A DNA stretch of 59,574 nt from Bacteroidota bacterium (GTDB lineage Bacteria > Bacteroidota > Bacteroidia > Bacteroidales > Porphyromonadaceae), in assembly GCA_023395395.1 (NCBI GenBank), contig JAEWZH010000007.1:1-59574 (forward strand). The letters run 5' to 3'. Both the position numbers and the translations under genes were made by a program. The notes beneath the pieces are model-generated. The model had not been told where the DNA came from. It was given only the letters and a program-made list of their open reading frames with translations, and did no database searches. This document shows positions 1 to 7,975 of the stretch, piece after piece (the stretch's first letter is position 1; every line of letters starts with the position of its first letter).

Positions 1-227
1 AAAACAGAAAACGCAGTCTTCGGAGGCTGCACTTTACCATAGGAATAGAATCCACGGAAAAAAGTCGCCCCAACGGACGGCTTTACAAAAATAATTCGGA
101 GAAAATTCTTTTTTCTCACGATATACCCTTATCTTTGCAACAGACAAAGTGATTCTTTGAAATGACAAAATAAGGTAGAGTATAGAAGTTTGCTGGTTTC
201 CTTATCGCTACCATCCCTTATTGATAA
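1..227. other. Left-edge non-coding segment, probable mobile-element remnant
   Basis: I recognise no gene here. A plus-strand frame is open from base 3 to about base 150, but it has no start codon in the window and no recognisable product. A TATCTTTG promoter-like element lies at 130-137. It is embedded in TTATCTTTGC at 129-138, which also differs at only one fixed base from the CTnDOT crossover core GTANNTTTGC. The segment follows the abnormal 3' end of the truncated integrase, so it may be unrelated DNA joined by a deletion. Confidence 0.3.
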
Positions 228-1316
228 TCAAACTAATCTATTGGTTATTTGATATTTACGAATTTCTCTATGCTTTCTGGTATGCCACGTAATCTCTTTT
301 TCGATACCGCAAAGTCCGATGATTTTCTTGATGTTCTTGCAAGCCGTTATATACGTCGGAACGGGCAGAAGGAAGTTGTCATTCGCCATACCGTCGTATT
401 TCTCGATAATCTGCTTAGGAATATCCAAAAGCATGATATTGGACTCCACACCCGTCTTTTGTCGCTTGGTCATAATCCAGAGTTTACCGTCAAAGGAAGT
501 CTGAAGGTTATCCTTGGTCAGGTTCTTCATATCGGTAAAGGACAAACCCGTAAAGCAGCAGAAAACATACAAATCCCGAACCAGCTCCATTGACTTGCGG
601 CGGAACTTCAAGTCCAACAGCCTGCGGATTTCATCCTTGGTCAGATAATCCCTGTCGGTACTCTCGGCGGAGATGCTGTAATCCACGAACGGATCACGGA
701 CTATCCAGCCGTGGTTCCGGGCAATGGTAATCATACGGCGAAGGGGCATCATGTAAATCCATACCGTATTGTTACAGCATTGCTTTTCGGTGCGCAGGAA
801 GATGTCAAAGTCGGTAATGAAAGCCGGAGTGAGTTCTTTCAAAGCAACGTCACTGACACGGTAACGGGTCTTGATGAACTCCTCCAGATGCTTATAGACC
901 GTGCAATACTTGTGGTAGGTGGATGGGCATCGCAAGCCTGCATCGACCTGTTTGAAAAAGTCCTCGTTGTGCTGGGCAAAGACTTTCAGCAGGGTTTCGT
1001 GCCGCATTTCCAAGCCCAAGAAGGCGTTCTTCACTTTCTCGGCAGTGACATAGTTGTCCCTTTCGGCTATCTCCTTGTATTTGGCATTGATGCCGACACG
1101 TATCTTGTCCAAGAAACGGTTCGTTTCCAAGGCCACGGTACTTTTGCCCGAAGCTCGGTTGCTCTTGATGTCCCACAAGTCGGGATGGATGCCGCATTTG
1201 CAACTGAACTGGGCTATCGTACCGTCAATGGTGATACGACACATCACGGGAACGGAACCGTTCTTCTTGGGGGCGTTCTTTTTGAGGTAGAACAGAACCT
1301 TAAACGTACTACGCAT
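228..1316 (-). pseudogene. CTnDOT-type tyrosine recombinase (integrase), C-terminally truncated
   Basis: This is a tyrosine recombinase that would integrate and excise a Bacteroidota conjugative element. Visible parts are an arm-binding domain (about residues 1-60), a SAM-like core-binding domain (about 110-205) and the start of the catalytic domain (from about 225). The catalytic Arg I position is Ser259 in FTGLSFTD, as in IntDOT, with Lys287 in RQKTG and His345 in TWHT. IntDOT continues with Arg348, His371 and the nucleophile Tyr381, about 411 residues in all. Here position 348 is Lys, homology is lost after His349, and a stop follows at residue 362, so His371 and Tyr381 are missing. I infer an inactive integrase. 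The IntDOT numbering is from memory of the literature. A minus-strand -7 element lies just upstream at 1339-1346. Confidence 0.85.
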
Positions 1317-1338
1317 AACTCTGACTTTTTACGGTTTA

Positions 1339-1346
1339 CAAAACTA
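1339..1346 (-). promoter_or_regulatory. Predicted -7 element for the truncated integrase
   Basis: On the minus strand this reads TAGTTTTG, matching the Bacteroidota -7 consensus TAnnTTTG, 23 bases upstream of the integrase ATG. No clear -33 element is visible, so confidence is moderate. Confidence 0.4.
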
Positions 1347-1439
1347 TTCATTGTCAGGTTATTTGTTGCTATGCAAAACATTGTCGTTCAATGGTAAAGA
1401 AACAATCCGCAATTTATTTGCCTATTTCTTTTCATCGAC

Positions 1440-1449
1440 GTACCTTTGC
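1440..1449 (+). other. CTnDOT-like crossover core sequence
   Basis: GTACCTTTGC matches the ten-base CTnDOT-family core GTANNTTTGC at every fixed position. It lies 124 bases from the integrase start, as expected for an element end (attL or attR). The same bases contain TACCTTTG (1441-1448), which also fits the TAnnTTTG promoter element, so a chance match is possible. Confidence 0.4.
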
Positions 1450-1772
1450 AGGAGGTAATCCCCGAAGTTCAGGTCGGATTTTACACTGTTCGTTACCGCT
1501 TTTCCCAATCCTCACTTGCAAAGGAGGTGGTAATGTTTTGGTAACGTTGCTCTGTCCGAAGTTGGTATAACCCCGTCTTTTCGAGGTCTTGCGTCGAAAG
1601 GCTCAAAAAACAGAACCGACTGACTCACAAATCATTCACGCTGTTTCGCCTTTTCTTGAACCTTGGGGATAGATTTTTCATAAAAACCTATTTTATACCA
1701 TCCTAGCGATATAAAAGTAGAGCAAGATACAAATTTCCCTTACAAATTACCATATATGGCTAGAGTTTTCTA

Positions 1773-1780
1773 TATCTTTG
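1773..1780 (+). promoter_or_regulatory. Predicted -7 element for the TlpA-like lipoprotein gene
   Basis: TATCTTTG matches TAnnTTTG and lies 66 bases upstream of the ATG at 1847, leaving an AT-rich leader of about 60 bases. Confidence 0.55.
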
Positions 1781-1846
1781 CCTCGGAATTCACAAGGTGT
1801 GAAAATATCTAATTATATATTTTATTTTTAACGTTTAGGATTAAAT

Positions 1847-2989
1847 ATGAAGAAGTTTATACTAGCTGCTGCCTCTATGGCACTCTTATTTGGTGCTTGT
1901 ACCTCAGAGAAAGCACCCGAATTTAAGGTGACAGCTACTGGTCTTCCGGCTGAAACCAACGGCACTTATGCCTACATCTATGACGTCACGGACCAAGTAG
2001 TAGACTCTGTTTTGATAGAAAATGGTGCGTTTACTTATGTTTCTCCAGCAAACGACACAATTATCAATGTCGTGAAGTTGATGGACACTCCTCTTCTTTT
2101 TGCCCGTGAAGCAGGTGAATTTACATTTACTATCGCCGCCGACTCAGTGAGTGGTGAGGCCACTATTACCCGTGGAGGTGCTGCGACAAGTGCTTTCATG
2201 AAGCTTCAAAATCTTAATGATGAACTCACGGCCATAGGCACCAAGTATGAAAACGAGGTGAAGGCGATCAGTGAAAATATCCTGACTCCTGATAGCACAC
2301 TTACTGCTGAGCAAGAAGCTCAGATCGACTCTATCTACACTATCCTAGACTCTGAGATAACCAAACTCAATCAGAAGTACTTCGCAGAGGCTACAAATGC
2401 CAGTGTGGAGATTGCTGCGCTCAAAAACCTTCGCTACTCTATCGAACCAGCAGAGTTCGTCGCACTATTCGACCAAGCATCTGAGAGCCTGAAGTCTGAG
2501 AAGTCTCTGGCTGCATTCTATGCGAAAAGTGTCGCTGGTGCTAGTACCTCTGTAGGTAAGCAATTTGTGGACTATCAAATGACTAATCCGGCTGGAGAGA
2601 CCAAAATGCTCAGCGAATTCCGTGTAGAAGGCAAGTACTTCCTGCTGGACTTTTTCGCATCTTGGTGTGGTCCATGTAAGAAGTCTATGCCTGTACTAGC
2701 TCAGATCGAAAAAGAGTATGCAAAGATACTCTCCTCTGCAAGTATCGCCATCTGGGAGCGTGATGAAAATGGCGCTGCGTATGCCGAGGCTGTTAAGAAT
2801 CTCAAGATTACTTGGCCAACATTCCAGGATGGTGCACGAGTTGATGGTAAGAACACAAGCATTGGTGCTGACACCTATGGTATCATTGGTGTACCTACTT
2901 TTATCCTCTTCTCCCCAGAAGGAGAGATTATCGTACGTACTCACGACGTTACCGAGATTCAGACCAAGCTCTCAGAACTCAATAAGTAA
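1847..2989 (+). CDS. DUF4369/TlpA-like thioredoxin-fold lipoprotein
   Basis: This is a predicted periplasmic, membrane-anchored thiol-disulfide protein. The N-terminus is a lipoprotein signal with lipobox LFGAC (lipidated Cys18). Residues about 25-120 resemble DUF4369, a domain that precedes redoxins in Bacteroidota. A helical middle segment follows, and the C-terminal third is an AhpC/TSA- or TlpA-like thioredoxin fold with the redox motif WCGPC at residues 273-277 and a cis-Pro region GVPTF. A role in periplasmic disulfide reduction or cytochrome maturation is inferred; the substrate is unknown. The gene stands alone, with its own promoter element and a strong terminator at 3020-3070. The start is supported by the signal peptide. 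Confidence 0.85.
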   Translation: MKKFILAAASMALLFGACTSEKAPEFKVTATGLPAETNGTYAYIYDVTDQVVDSVLIENGAFTYVSPANDTIINVVKLMDTPLLFAREAGEFTFTIAADSVSGEATITRGGAATSAFMKLQNLNDELTAIGTKYENEVKAISENILTPDSTLTAEQEAQIDSIYTILDSEITKLNQKYFAEATNASVEIAALKNLRYSIEPAEFVALFDQASESLKSEKSLAAFYAKSVAGASTSVGKQFVDYQMTNPAGETKMLSEFRVEGKYFLLDFFASWCGPCKKSMPVLAQIEKEYAKILSSASIAIWERDENGAAYAEAVKNLKITWPTFQDGARVDGKNTSIGADTYGIIGVPTFILFSPEGEIIVRTHDVTEIQTKLSELNK

Positions 2990-3019
2990 TATACTTCAAG
3001 TATAGATTACAACAGAATT

Positions 3020-3070
3020 GGTGGAAGATCCCTCTCTCAAGCCTTGGGAGATGGGATCTTCCACCTTTTT
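3020..3070 (+). terminator. Strong intrinsic terminator after the TlpA-like gene
   Basis: The arms 3020-3032 and 3053-3065 form a perfect 13-bp stem with a 20-base loop, followed directly by TTTTT at 3066-3070. Confidence 0.9.
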
Positions 3071-3087
3071 ATATCGCTATCCAATGG

Positions 3088-3174
3088 AGTCTCTATATGG
3101 AGAGACTCTAGTCTCTCTATAGAGAAACCCAAGTCTCTCTATAGAGAGAACGAGTCAATGAGTGCTAAATGACT
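3088..3174. repeat. Array of 20-bp palindromes at exact 22-bp period (array 1)
   Basis: Three units have the form AGTCTC, eight bases, then a GARACT-like arm: 3088-3107 (AGTCTC/GAGACT), 3110-3129 (AGTCTC/GAAACC) and 3132-3151 (AGTCTC/GAGAAC). Their centres are 3097.5, 3119.5 and 3141.5, exactly 22 bp apart. A fourth inverted repeat, AGTCA/TGACT (3153-3174), is centred at 3163.5, again 22 bp on. The array lies between a terminator and the predicted promoter of the LysM gene. A related array occurs at 14864-14949. Function is unknown; operator array or minisatellite-type repeat are both possible. Confidence 0.8.
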
Positions 3175-3195
3175 TGTCACTTGGCACTAAATTAT

Positions 3196-3203
3196 TATCT
3201 TTG
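3196..3203 (+). promoter_or_regulatory. Predicted -7 element for the LysM-porT-like operon
   Basis: TATCTTTG matches TAnnTTTG, with a TTG 19 bases upstream (3174-3176) as a possible -33 element. Transcription would begin near 3210, which argues against a start codon at 3212. Confidence 0.55.
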
Positions 3204-3235
3204 TCAGGTATTTGAATGCGATAAAGATGGAGATT

Positions 3236-4954
3236 ATGATTTTACAAAAAAATATACTTTGGAAATTGCTAATAGTTTTGGGGTTATTTATGACTCCAAT
3301 CCAAGTATCAGCTCAGCAATCAACGAGAAATCATACTGTAGTAGCTGGTGAGACCATCTACGCAATCAGTCGCCAATATGGTGTATCTGTGGACGAACTT
3401 TTCAGGCTCAATCCTGTAGCTAAAGGTGGTATTCGGGCAGGTGAAGTGATAAAGATACCAAACACAAAACCAACACAGCAAACAGTATCTGGTCCCGTAT
3501 ATCACAAGGTAGAGGCAGGTGAGACCCTCTACTCCATTTCGAGGAAATATGGGATTTCTCCCAATGCAATTTTAGAGGCCAATAAGAGCATTAACAACGC
3601 CGATAAGCTTTCCGAGGGGATTATCATCGTGATTCCCGATACTCAGAATGATCATTTTGTAGTGAAAGAAAAAGGCACTGTGCCTAGCTCCAGTAAAACT
3701 CCACAAAAGGTAACAGGCTTGAAGACCTATAAAGTCCCATCTGGAGCCACAATCTACAGCCTACTTCAGGTGACGGGATGGTCTGAAGAGGAGTTTTATC
3801 ACTACAATCCTCAAGTCCGAAACGGGCTGAAGGCTGATGCTACCATCTTAATTCCTGACGCTTCAATACCAAATAATTTAGCAATGGGTAGCCGAAAAGC
3901 ATTCCCAACAGGGGCAGGGTACACAGTCGTTTTGGCTCTGCCATTTAGCAACGACAAAGGGCAACGATTCGCAAAGTACTATGAGGGCTTTTTGATTGCT
4001 CTACTCGAGGCAAAGGAGGCGGGCAAGAGTATCCACCTTTATGCTGTCGATAGTAACGACTCCGATATGGGCGAAACCTCTGCACTCCTCAATGGATTAC
4101 CCAAAATAGATATGATTTTAGGGGGAGTATCAGACAATTCGATCAGCAAACTTTCCGAGATTGCCAAGTCTAAAGGTGCTATCTATGTAGTCCCATTTAC
4201 TTCCAAGGATTACACAGATGTAGCACTGAGTGGCGTTACACTTTATCAAGTAAATACCCCTCATCAAGCGTTGTACGAAGAGACAGCTAGGAAATTTGTG
4301 TCTGAGTTTAAGGGGGCAGTCGTACAGTTCGTGAAATTTCCAGGTGATTCAAACAACAAGGATGCCTTTGTCTCCACTCTGAAACGTGAACTGGATAGAG
4401 TACATATCCCATACAAAGAGATAGATCAGTCTGGTTTCAGAGATATTGGCGTTGTGCAATCTCTGTCGATGAATAACCCCAAAACGATAGTAGTTCCAGA
4501 TGCTGGTTCTGTCACAGCTGCAAACAACATCTTGACCACTATTGCTTTGGCTCAAGATAGCTTAGGCATCAGCAACGTCACTGTTTTTGGCTATCCTGAG
4601 TGGCAGACTTATGGCAATTCAATCAGTCAGAAACTGAAAAAGGTAGAGGGCACATTTTACACCACATTCTTTGCAGAGCCCGAGAGTGCGACCTATAAGG
4701 AGTTTGAGAGTGCATTCAAGGGGTGGTATGGGCATGGTCTGGGTACTACATATCCGCGATATAGCTTGCTCGGCTACGATACAGGGCGTTACTTTCTGAA
4801 TCTAGTGGGCAATAATGCTGGACAACCCAAAGTATGGCGAGGGATACAGAGTAAGTTTGAATTTGAGCAAAGCCCTCGTACTGCAGGTCTAAGGAGTAAT
4901 TTGGGAGTATTATTTGTCCAATATAGAAATGCGAGAGAAGCAAGGAGGTACTGA
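3236..4954 (+). CDS. LysM-domain protein fused to a periplasmic-binding-protein-like domain
   Basis: This is a predicted exported cell-envelope protein. After a signal peptide ending near VSAQ there are two clear LysM repeats, starting around NHTVVAGETIYAISR and YHKVEAGETLYSISR, and a weaker third near KTYKVPSGATIYSLL. LysM binds peptidoglycan glycans. The remaining about 340 residues resemble a type I periplasmic binding fold of the branched-chain amino-acid receptor class (GGVSDNSISKLSEIAKSKG, VVPFTSKDYTD). No ABC transporter genes are adjacent, so the binding-like domain may be structural. The frame is open from 3212, but the promoter position and signal peptide favour ATG 3236 (alternatives 3212 and 3227). 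The stop overlaps the next ATG in TGATG, implying translational coupling. Confidence 0.8.
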   Translation: MILQKNILWKLLIVLGLFMTPIQVSAQQSTRNHTVVAGETIYAISRQYGVSVDELFRLNPVAKGGIRAGEVIKIPNTKPTQQTVSGPVYHKVEAGETLYSISRKYGISPNAILEANKSINNADKLSEGIIIVIPDTQNDHFVVKEKGTVPSSSKTPQKVTGLKTYKVPSGATIYSLLQVTGWSEEEFYHYNPQVRNGLKADATILIPDASIPNNLAMGSRKAFPTGAGYTVVLALPFSNDKGQRFAKYYEGFLIALLEAKEAGKSIHLYAVDSNDSDMGETSALLNGLPKIDMILGGVSDNSISKLSEIAKSKGAIYVVPFTSKDYTDVALSGVTLYQVNTPHQALYEETARKFVSEFKGAVVQFVKFPGDSNNKDAFVSTLKRELDRVHIPYKEIDQSGFRDIGVVQSLSMNNPKTIVVPDAGSVTAANNILTTIALAQDSLGISNVTVFGYPEWQTYGNSISQKLKKVEGTFYTTFFAEPESATYKEFESAFKGWYGHGLGTTYPRYSLLGYDTGRYFLNLVGNNAGQPKVWRGIQSKFEFEQSPRTAGLRSNLGVLFVQYRNAREARRY

Positions 4955-5655
4955 TGCGTAAGCTCATGTTTTTTATTGGGGCACTACTGCTATTTGTAGC
5001 CCTCGAATCTTCAGGACAAGCCCCGAAGTATAAACCCCGCTTTATGATTGGATCTACGGCTGGAGTAAACGTCAGCAATATGATTTTTACCCCAAAGGTA
5101 TACCAAGGACTCAAACTCGGGTACGATGCCGGTGTTGTTTTGCGCTACGATGTGGGGCATGTGTATGATATGCAGAATGTAGTAGGAGGTATATGGGTGG
5201 AGATAGACTACTCTACTCGTGGATGGAAAGAAAAACCTCGTGACCTCCCTCAGGAATATGCACAGTCCAATCTGACATACCAGCGGACGCTTTCTTATAT
5301 CAGTATGCCCATCCTTACACACCTATCTTTTGGTCAGAACTCACTAAAATTTACAGTAGATCTGGGTGCCCAGTTTGGTTATCTGATTTCAGAAAGCTCG
5401 AGTGGCAACTTCCCTGAAGGAGGGATTCCCGGAGTAGTTACTCGGCAGCAGTCAATGCCAGTAGAAAATAAATTTGCGTGGGGTATCGGTGGAGGCGTAG
5501 GTAGCGAATATCATTTTGATAAGATGGTCGCAGGTATACGTGCCTCCTACGTTTACGGTCTGGGTGAAATATATGGTAATTCTCGAAGTGATTATTTTGG
5601 GAAATCTTCTGAGCAAATAATAGCGGTGAAAGCCTACGTATTATTCTCATTCTAA
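4954..5655 (+). CDS. PorT-like outer-membrane beta-barrel protein
   Basis: This is a predicted 233-residue outer-membrane beta-barrel of the broad PorT/OMP_b-brl family. It has a signal peptide (MRKLMFFIGALLLFVALESSGQ). Alternating hydrophobic strands follow, with FMIGSTAGVNVSNM near the mature N-terminus and GIGGGVGSEYHF plus a closing strand ending VLFSF. It overlaps the preceding LysM gene by one base, so the two are probably made together and may act at the peptidoglycan/outer-membrane interface. Whether it is the type IX secretion protein PorT or a generic family member cannot be decided from the sequence, so no symbol is given. Confidence 0.75.
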   Translation: MRKLMFFIGALLLFVALESSGQAPKYKPRFMIGSTAGVNVSNMIFTPKVYQGLKLGYDAGVVLRYDVGHVYDMQNVVGGIWVEIDYSTRGWKEKPRDLPQEYAQSNLTYQRTLSYISMPILTHLSFGQNSLKFTVDLGAQFGYLISESSSGNFPEGGIPGVVTRQQSMPVENKFAWGIGGGVGSEYHFDKMVAGIRASYVYGLGEIYGNSRSDYFGKSSEQIIAVKAYVLFSF

Positions 5656-5675
5656 ATATTAGGAGATATTTTTAT

Positions 5676-5708
5676 TACACCAGATACAGAATATTTATTG
5701 GTGTATTT
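5676..5708 (+). terminator. Possible weak terminator after the PorT-like gene
   Basis: The inverted repeat TACACCA (5676-5682) / TGGTGTA (5699-5705) has a 16-base loop and is followed by only three T residues. It could end the LysM-PorT-like operon, but it is weak. Confidence 0.35.
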
Positions 5709-5765
5709 CAAATAATTGCGAACATTATTTCTATTACTTATGTTGTGAGTTTGCAAAATAAGTGG

Positions 5766-5773
5766 TACTTTTG
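5766..5773 (+). promoter_or_regulatory. Predicted -7 element for the AraC-type regulator
   Basis: TACTTTTG matches TAnnTTTG, with TTG at 5743-5745 giving a 20-base spacer. It lies 81 bases upstream of the ATG at 5855. Confidence 0.5.
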
Positions 5774-5854
5774 TTGGATGTTTTTGGAAACTCTAGTAAG
5801 ACGCTATTGATTAGTCTCTTGTATTAGGTTGATATATAATAAGTTTGATAAATA

Positions 5855-6793
5855 ATGAAGCCAGTAAATATTGAGCGTCATTTCGCTTGTTCGTGCTATG
5901 CAGGCGATGATAAGGGGGCTTATTACGAGATTGCAATGAATCCCCACCAAACCACTGAAGTAACAAGTGGAAGTAAAATGCTCTTAGTTTTTGTAAGGAG
6001 TAACGATGCTCGTTATTCTATTTCCAGCAATCAGAATGTGATTAATAAGGATGTGCACGAGACTAGAAATGCACCTTTTGGAATGCTTATTGACAATAAC
6101 CAAACCCTTCGTATAATGCTCGGAGATAACGGCGTGCTACAGATATTTAGGTTTGATAGGATTTCACACTTATGTAGCGGTTTTTCATTCAACAATCTCC
6201 GCAAATATGCGCCATCAACCATGGTACATCGTACAGTAGAGATTTACGAACCTCTTAGGCTAGTACTTGCAACAATCCATCAATATTATAGTGACAAACT
6301 GAAGTGTTCGGAAGTAATGGAATCTAAGCTTCAGGAGATATTCTTTGTGCTTTCCGGATACTACAAGCCGGAAATGCTTGGAGAGCTACTTGCACCTCTT
6401 CTAAGAAAAGAGGTCGATTTCAAAGAATTTGTGATGATGAATCATTTTCGCGCAAAGTCGGTGCAAGAGCTTGCAGAACTTCGTGGGATAGAACTTAGAA
6501 AGTTTAACAAGCTATTCAAAGAGACCTTCAATACTCCACCATACTCATGGATGCTGGATCAAAAGGCAGACCTCATCGAAGAGCGACTAGCCGATCCTAC
6601 CGTACCATTCAAGGATATCATGGAGGAATTTAGATTTTCAAGTCCCAGCCACTTTACCGTATTTTGTCGAAGGCAATTCGATAGGACACCTTCACAGCAC
6701 CGCAGAGAACTGGTAAAGGAAGAAGCGGAGCGTAGAGCAGCCGAGCGTAAAGCAAATAATCCTCATTTCTACAACCACAGTGAGAAGAATTAA
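5855..6793 (+). CDS. AraC-family transcriptional regulator
   Basis: This is a cytoplasmic DNA-binding regulator of 312 residues. The C-terminal about 100 residues carry two helix-turn-helix motifs of the AraC family: KSVQELAELRGIELRKFNKLFKE, followed by VPFKDIMEEFRFSSPSHFTVFCRRQF with the family-typical tail DRTPSQHRREL. The N-terminal about 190 residues form a less conserved sensor domain with no recognised ligand. A basic/acidic tail (KEEAERRAAERKA) follows the second motif. The gene is monocistronic, with its own promoter element and a shared terminator. Its target is unknown; the glutamate operon about 8 kb away is not close enough to imply control. Confidence 0.85.
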   Translation: MKPVNIERHFACSCYAGDDKGAYYEIAMNPHQTTEVTSGSKMLLVFVRSNDARYSISSNQNVINKDVHETRNAPFGMLIDNNQTLRIMLGDNGVLQIFRFDRISHLCSGFSFNNLRKYAPSTMVHRTVEIYEPLRLVLATIHQYYSDKLKCSEVMESKLQEIFFVLSGYYKPEMLGELLAPLLRKEVDFKEFVMMNHFRAKSVQELAELRGIELRKFNKLFKETFNTPPYSWMLDQKADLIEERLADPTVPFKDIMEEFRFSSPSHFTVFCRRQFDRTPSQHRRELVKEEAERRAAERKANNPHFYNHSEKN

Positions 6794-6810
6794 TTGATAA
6801 TCTCATATAG

Positions 6811-6853
6811 AAAAAGGGCTCGTCAGGAATTTTACATGACGAGCCCTTTTTCT
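6811..6853. terminator. Bidirectional terminator between the AraC gene and ychF
   Basis: GGGCTCGTCA pairs with TGACGAGCCC around an 11-base loop. It is flanked by A residues on the left and T residues on the right, so it can terminate both convergent transcripts. Confidence 0.9.
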
Positions 6854-6869
6854 ATTCAATGAATAACAT

Positions 6870-7973
6870 TCAGACATTAAATCTGAAGTGCATGATATCA
6901 CCATCTTGTACAATATAATCCTTCCCCTCAACTGATAACTTTCCTGCCTCTTTCACAGCTTGCTCACTTCCAAAAGCAACAAAATCATCATACTTTATCA
7001 CCTCGGCACGTATAAACCCTTTTTCAAAGTCGGTATGTATGACACCAGCTGCCTGAGGTGCTTTCCAACCCTTTGTATAAGTCCAAGCTCTTACCTCTTG
7101 GACTCCAGCAGTAAAGTAGGTCTCGAGATTTAGAAGAGCGTAAGCACTACGGATAAGACGAGATACACCGCTCTCTTGAAGCCCTGCAGCTTCGAGAAAC
7201 TCTTGTCGCTCCTCGTAAGTCTCAAGCTCTGCTATCTCGCTCTCTGTCTGAGCTGCAATCACAAGTATCTCTGCTCCCTCATCCTTCACGGCTTCACGTA
7301 CCATCTCTACGTACTTATTACCGGTAACCGCAGAGCCCTCATCGACATTACATACGTAGAGGATTGGTTTCGCAGTCAGCAGAAATAATTCTTTCATGGC
7401 CTTCTGTTCCTCAGGCATTTCAAAAGAGACTGTACGAGCCGACTTTCCTTCAAGCAATGCTGATCGAACCTGTGAAAGCACATTGAAGAGCACCTTAGCC
7501 TGAGCATCGCCTCCGGTCTTAGCCTGCTTTTCAACTCTTTGAATGCGAGCTTCGACTGTCTCGAGGTCTTTCAACTGAAGTTCCATATCAATTACTTCCA
7601 TATCCCTCACAGGATTGACTGATCCATCAACATGTGTAATATTCTCATCATCAAAGCAACGAAGCACATGTATGATTGCGTCAGTCTCCCTGATATTTGC
7701 GAGAAATTTATTGCCTAATCCTTCACCCTTGCTTGCGCCCTTGACAAGACCAGCAATATCGACTATTTCTACTGTAGTAGGTACAATTCGTTGAGGATTG
7801 ACAAGGGTTGCTAGTGTGTTTAATCGGTCATCAGGCACAGTAATTACCCCCACATTCGGTTCGATTGTACAGAATGGGAAATTAGCCGACTGTGCTTTCG
7901 CATTGGAAAGACAATTGAACAGAGTCGACTTACCTACGTTGGGTAGTCCGACGATACCGCATTGTAATGCCAT
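6870..7973 (-). CDS. ychF: Redox-regulated ATPase YchF (Obg-family)
   Basis: This is the universally conserved Obg-related P-loop protein that binds ribosomes and hydrolyses ATP rather than GTP. P-loop GLPNVGKS lies at residues 9-16 and switch/Walker B DIAGLVKGASKGEGLGN follows. The C-terminal TGS domain (about 280-367) is present and ends in the usual DGDIMHFRFNV. Length 367 matches the family. Its start lies two bases past the lon stop, and it is the last gene of an alaS-aroB-lon-ychF run. It ends in the bidirectional terminator. Confidence 0.97.
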   Translation of the reverse strand: MALQCGIVGLPNVGKSTLFNCLSNAKAQSANFPFCTIEPNVGVITVPDDRLNTLATLVNPQRIVPTTVEIVDIAGLVKGASKGEGLGNKFLANIRETDAIIHVLRCFDDENITHVDGSVNPVRDMEVIDMELQLKDLETVEARIQRVEKQAKTGGDAQAKVLFNVLSQVRSALLEGKSARTVSFEMPEEQKAMKELFLLTAKPILYVCNVDEGSAVTGNKYVEMVREAVKDEGAEILVIAAQTESEIAELETYEERQEFLEAAGLQESGVSRLIRSAYALLNLETYFTAGVQEVRAWTYTKGWKAPQAAGVIHTDFEKGFIRAEVIKYDDFVAFGSEQAVKEAGKLSVEGKDYIVQDGDIMHFRFNV

Positions 7974-7975
7974 AA

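Larger units (their letters stand above)
1317..1772. other. Mobile-element end region with possible integrase arm sites
   Basis: There is no convincing gene between the integrase start and the lipoprotein promoter. The stretch contains GTACCTTTGC (1440-1449), matching the CTnDOT core. It also has short partial direct repeats: CCGAAGTT at 1462-1469 and 1556-1563, and a GGAGGT-containing motif following TTGC near 1447 and 1517. Repeats beside an integrase gene are typical of recombinase arm-binding sites, but that reading is inferred. Further on, from about 1660, the sequence becomes AT-rich like the neighbouring chromosome. Confidence 0.35.

Noticed and set aside
711..1397. 228-residue plus-strand frame opposite the integrase
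   Set aside because: It is antisense to clear integrase coding sequence, and its translation has no recognisable domain.
3087..3151. Array 1 as a CRISPR
   Set aside because: The units are palindromes separated by two bases; there are no 25-40 base unique spacers and no cas genes.
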